Source: Spirodela intermedia (lineage: Eukaryota; Streptophyta; Magnoliopsida; Alismatales; Araceae). Taken from it: a stretch of 64,000 nucleotides of DNA. The stretch's first letter is position 1. Every line of letters begins with the position of its first letter. Positions 63,394 to 64,000 of this stretch are shown piece after piece. Where the stretch lies: contig LR746274.1 in the NCBI GenBank assembly GCA_902729315.2, positions 5,421,037-5,485,036 of the forward strand, in the 5' to 3' direction. Below the pieces are notes generated by a model. The model had not been told where the DNA came from and did no database searches. It saw only the letters and a list, made by a program, of their open reading frames with translations. Position numbers and translations under genes: made by a program.

Positions 63394-64000
63394 TCATATA
63401 GTCATAGGTGATGAGAAATTATGAAATAAAGTCTTGAAGGGTTAACATGAGGGTGAAATGCCAAATGAAAATCCGTCCCAAAATGAAAAGGTTACTGGCG
63501 AGATTTTATCGTCTCAATCAACTTTTAATGATTCTCAAATGCCCACCCATCGACGCACCAATTCTTCCAAGATATATCATGCTAACAATATAAATTGGGT
63601 GTGGGCACCACATGCAGGAACACGAACTCTGAAAACAGATGATATTCTCGGAGAATACGACTATATATCAGTGAAACAATAACATCTCTATTGGCCGCAT
63701 TCGTCGTCCATCTAATGGACTGGTAATCTATTAGAGAGGGGGGGATATGAGTGGGGTACAGGTGTCGCCGAAGCTTACTTGCGCGTGGATCATCAGGATG
63801 GTTGTGAGAGCGCTAGAGGAGACGTGCAGAGAGACCATCTTCAGATTCCTCTTCTCCAGGATATCCGCGATGGCAGGCAGAAGGCCGGTCCTCTTTAAGG
63901 TGCAGATGTTTATGTGGGCGTCGCGCCCAGCTATGTTAACGATGACGTTAGGAGAAGCCCAAGTCTTCAAGACGGGAAGGACCGCGGCAGAAGGTGTCTG
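63204..64000 (-). CDS. Second bHLH95-like gene, C-terminal part only (cut by window edge)
   Basis: The last exon is 63326-63204 (ANRGSDEIPETRMVEEAFKS, then AAKEINQWIA and a stop). The preceding exon runs from 63779 to beyond the window. That exon encodes an ACT-like domain (KTWASPNVIVNIAGRDAHIN, GLLPAIADILEKRNLKMVSL, ILMIHAQ). It matches the ACT-like part of the neighbouring bHLH gene residue for residue in many positions and has the same intron position. The bHLH part lies outside the window. A tandem duplication is the simplest explanation. The intron between the two exons is 452 bases and holds a TA tract. Confidence 0.8.
63360..63387. repeat. (TA)n microsatellite
   Basis: About 13 TA units inside the last intron of the partial bHLH gene. 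Confidence 0.85.

Overview
This is a nuclear segment of a flowering-plant genome. The genes carry GT-AG introns and belong to plant families: a class C auxin response factor with a miR160 site, two PLS-type PPR proteins, a PUB-type U-box ligase, a CLC-a/b vacuolar anion transporter, LACS9, a cellulose synthase-like protein and a bHLH95-type factor. GC-rich coding exons beside AT-rich introns and a CslH-leaning Csl gene suggest a monocot or an early-diverging angiosperm. The species cannot be fixed from this window. No bacterial, viral, CRISPR or organellar system was found. I name no undescribed system with confidence. The most useful discoveries are gene models and regulatory sites that single-frame ORF reading misses.

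Layout, left to right. 0.9-3.5 kb (+): F-box/kelch gene with a 74-codon uORF. 4.5-7.5 kb (+): CLC-a/b nitrate/proton exchanger, six exons. 7.9-9.5 kb (-): intronless PPR protein. 10.4-12.2 kb (+): ARF17-like factor lacking PB1, with a miR160 site. 13.6-14.4 kb (-): a two-exon small protein with a DUF740/OCTOPUS-like cysteine signature. 14.4-17.2 kb: repeats and possible retroelement debris. 17.2-25.3 kb (-): LACS9-type acyl-CoA synthetase, 11 coding exons. 27.2-29.7 kb (+): ASY4-like meiotic axis coiled-coil protein, eight exons. 31.9-34.1 kb (+): second PPR protein. 35.4-36.7 kb (+): C2H2 protein with an ART-like C-terminal region. 39.1-50.0 kb (+): complete DNA polymerase alpha catalytic subunit, 31 exons. 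50.8-52.1 kb (+): PUB25/26-like U-box ligase. 53.3-53.7 kb (-): broken tail copy of the Csl gene. 55.8-59.3 kb (-): intact CslH/B-type Csl gene, eight exons. 61.0-61.9 kb and 63.2-64.0 kb (-): tandem bHLH95-like genes, the second cut by the window edge.

The genes are housekeeping and developmental loci that do not form one pathway. One shared thread is cell-cycle control. The polymerase alpha gene has a near-palindromic E2F-type site about 150 bp upstream of its ATG, and the ASY4-like gene has an E2F-like site close to its predicted transcription start. Another marked trait is the abundance of long (GA)n/(CT)n tracts in UTRs, introns and promoters. Multi-exon genes were assembled by hand from splice consensus, reading phase and remembered family conservation. 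For every multi-exon model the exon lengths sum to an open frame of whole codons. No alignment or database search was run.
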